Source of the DNA: Streptomyces sp. NRRL WC-3742
GTDB taxonomy: Bacteria; Actinomycetota; Actinomycetes; Streptomycetales; Streptomycetaceae
Length of the DNA stretch: 64,000 bases
Assembly (NCBI RefSeq): GCF_000720635.1
Contig: NZ_JOCF01000045.1
Coordinates: 1-64,000 of the forward strand
Direction of reading: 5' to 3'
Shown: positions 63,544-64,000 of the stretch, in pieces
Numbering within the stretch: the first letter of the stretch is position 1
How the letters are laid out: every line of letters starts with the position of its first letter
The notes under the pieces: generated by a model
What the model saw: only the letters and a program-made list of their open reading frames with translations
Told to the model about the DNA's origin: nothing
Databases searched by the model: none
Made by a program: the position numbers and the translations under genes

Positions 63544-64000
63544 CTAGCTGCGGGCCCACTTCTGGTTGGTGGCGCCGGTGCACTGCCACAGCTGGATCAG
63601 GGTCCCGTTCGCGGTGCCGAAGGCGCTGACGTCGAGGCACAGGCCGGACTGGACGCTGGTGACGGTGCCGTCGGCGTTGACGTTCCACTGCTGGTTGGTC
63701 TGGCCGTTGCAGTCCCAGATGATCGCCTTGGTGCCGTTCGCCGTGCCCTTGGCCTCGGCGTCCAGGCACTTGCCTCCGTAGACCTTCAACTCCTTGGCGG
63801 AGGTCGACGTCCACTGCTGGTTGGTGCCGCCGTGGCAGTCCCACAGCTGCGTCTGGATGCCGTTGGCCTGGCCGGAGTTGGGGACGTCCAGGCAGCGGTC
63901 GGCGCTGGTGCTGCGCAGCGGGGCGCCCGCGGCGCCGCCCGCGTTGCCGTAGCCGACGGCGGCGATGCTCGCCTGGACCGCGTTCTCGGTGGCGTCCGTG
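63544..64000 (-). CDS. C-terminal part of a second GH54 alpha-L-arabinofuranosidase, with CBM13 (partial, runs off the window)
   Basis: 152 codons remain. The first ~20 (TDATENAVQASIAAVGYGN) match the end of the GH54 catalytic domain encoded at 39502-41067, which has DATENAVQANITAAGYSS there. What follows is not CBM42 but a ricin-B/CBM13 domain with ADRCLDVPN, NQQW and NQKW repeats. The gene thus has the same catalytic family as its neighbour with a different binding module. The 5' end lies beyond 64000. Confidence 0.85.
   Translation of the reverse strand, partial: TDATENAVQASIAAVGYGNAGGAAGAPLRSTSADRCLDVPNSGQANGIQTQLWDCHGGTNQQWTSTSAKELKVYGGKCLDAEAKGTANGTKAIIWDCNGQTNQQWNVNADGTVTSVQSGLCLDVSAFGTANGTLIQLWQCTGATNQKWARS

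Overview
High-GC actinomycete DNA (about 70% or more G+C, strong third-position GC bias, frequent GTG and TTG starts, ATGA/GTGA overlaps). The gene set (streptogrisin-type protease, CebR-type operator, fruRKA with a separate HPr gene, many secreted lectin-tagged glycoside hydrolases) fits Streptomyces, Kitasatospora or a close relative. No rRNA, tRNA, CRISPR array, transposase or phage gene was found, so this looks like chromosomal accessory and catabolic DNA.

Layout. 0.1-7.7 kb: an aldo/keto reductase; a small three-gene operon (helical protein, polyprenyl diphosphate synthase, DUF2236 haem oxygenase) facing a ketosynthase with a truncated ketosynthase-like partner; a GNAT acetyltransferase; a LysR regulator. 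7.8-13.4 kb: a secreted S1 protease, then a ChvE/MmsA/MmsB-type sugar ABC transporter. 13.5-18 kb: the fructose PTS (fruR-fruK-fruA) divergent from HPr. 18-24.3 kb: a small secreted protein, a beta-carbonic anhydrase with a SulP transporter, an amino-acid permease with a FadR-type regulator, and a LysR. 24.5-30.1 kb: a hypothetical protein and a four-gene aldehyde/electrophile detoxification operon with a divergent LysR. 30.2-46 kb: a plant-cell-wall island with a GH5 cellulase, a GH127 beta-L-arabinofuranosidase, a secreted RNase, a CE1 esterase, remnants of a ribose locus, a GH54 alpha-L-arabinofuranosidase, a ROK regulator and a XylFGH-type transporter. 46-55.4 kb: regulators and small functions (BlaI-like, lipoprotein, FAD monooxygenase/MarR, nuclease-like protein, an AhpD-like protein without CxxC, ArsR with a His-rich MFS exporter, SUKH protein, FadR-type regulator). 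55.8-64 kb: a sugar ABC transporter with a protein of unrecognised family, a beta-helix protein with ricin-type lectin repeats, and the 3' end of a second GH54 gene.

How the parts work together. Near-identical palindromes (consensus TGTTAGCGYTAACA) stand before the ChvE-type transporter (9222), the GH127 gene (35079) and the GH54 gene (41166). This suggests one LacI-type repressor, not encoded here, controlling release and uptake of arabinose-type sugars. Two more copies lie before the polyprenyl synthase operon (1145) and about 310 bases before a LysR gene (6340). The cellulase has its own perfect CebR-type box. XylFGH is probably under the adjacent ROK regulator.

Decay is visible inside this island: an rbsB fragment, an rbsD frame that runs through its own terminator, and a sialidase-like gene with an internal deletion. 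The least understood gene sets are the polyprenyl synthase/DUF2236/ketosynthase group and the unrecognised 664-residue protein encoded with its own ABC importer.
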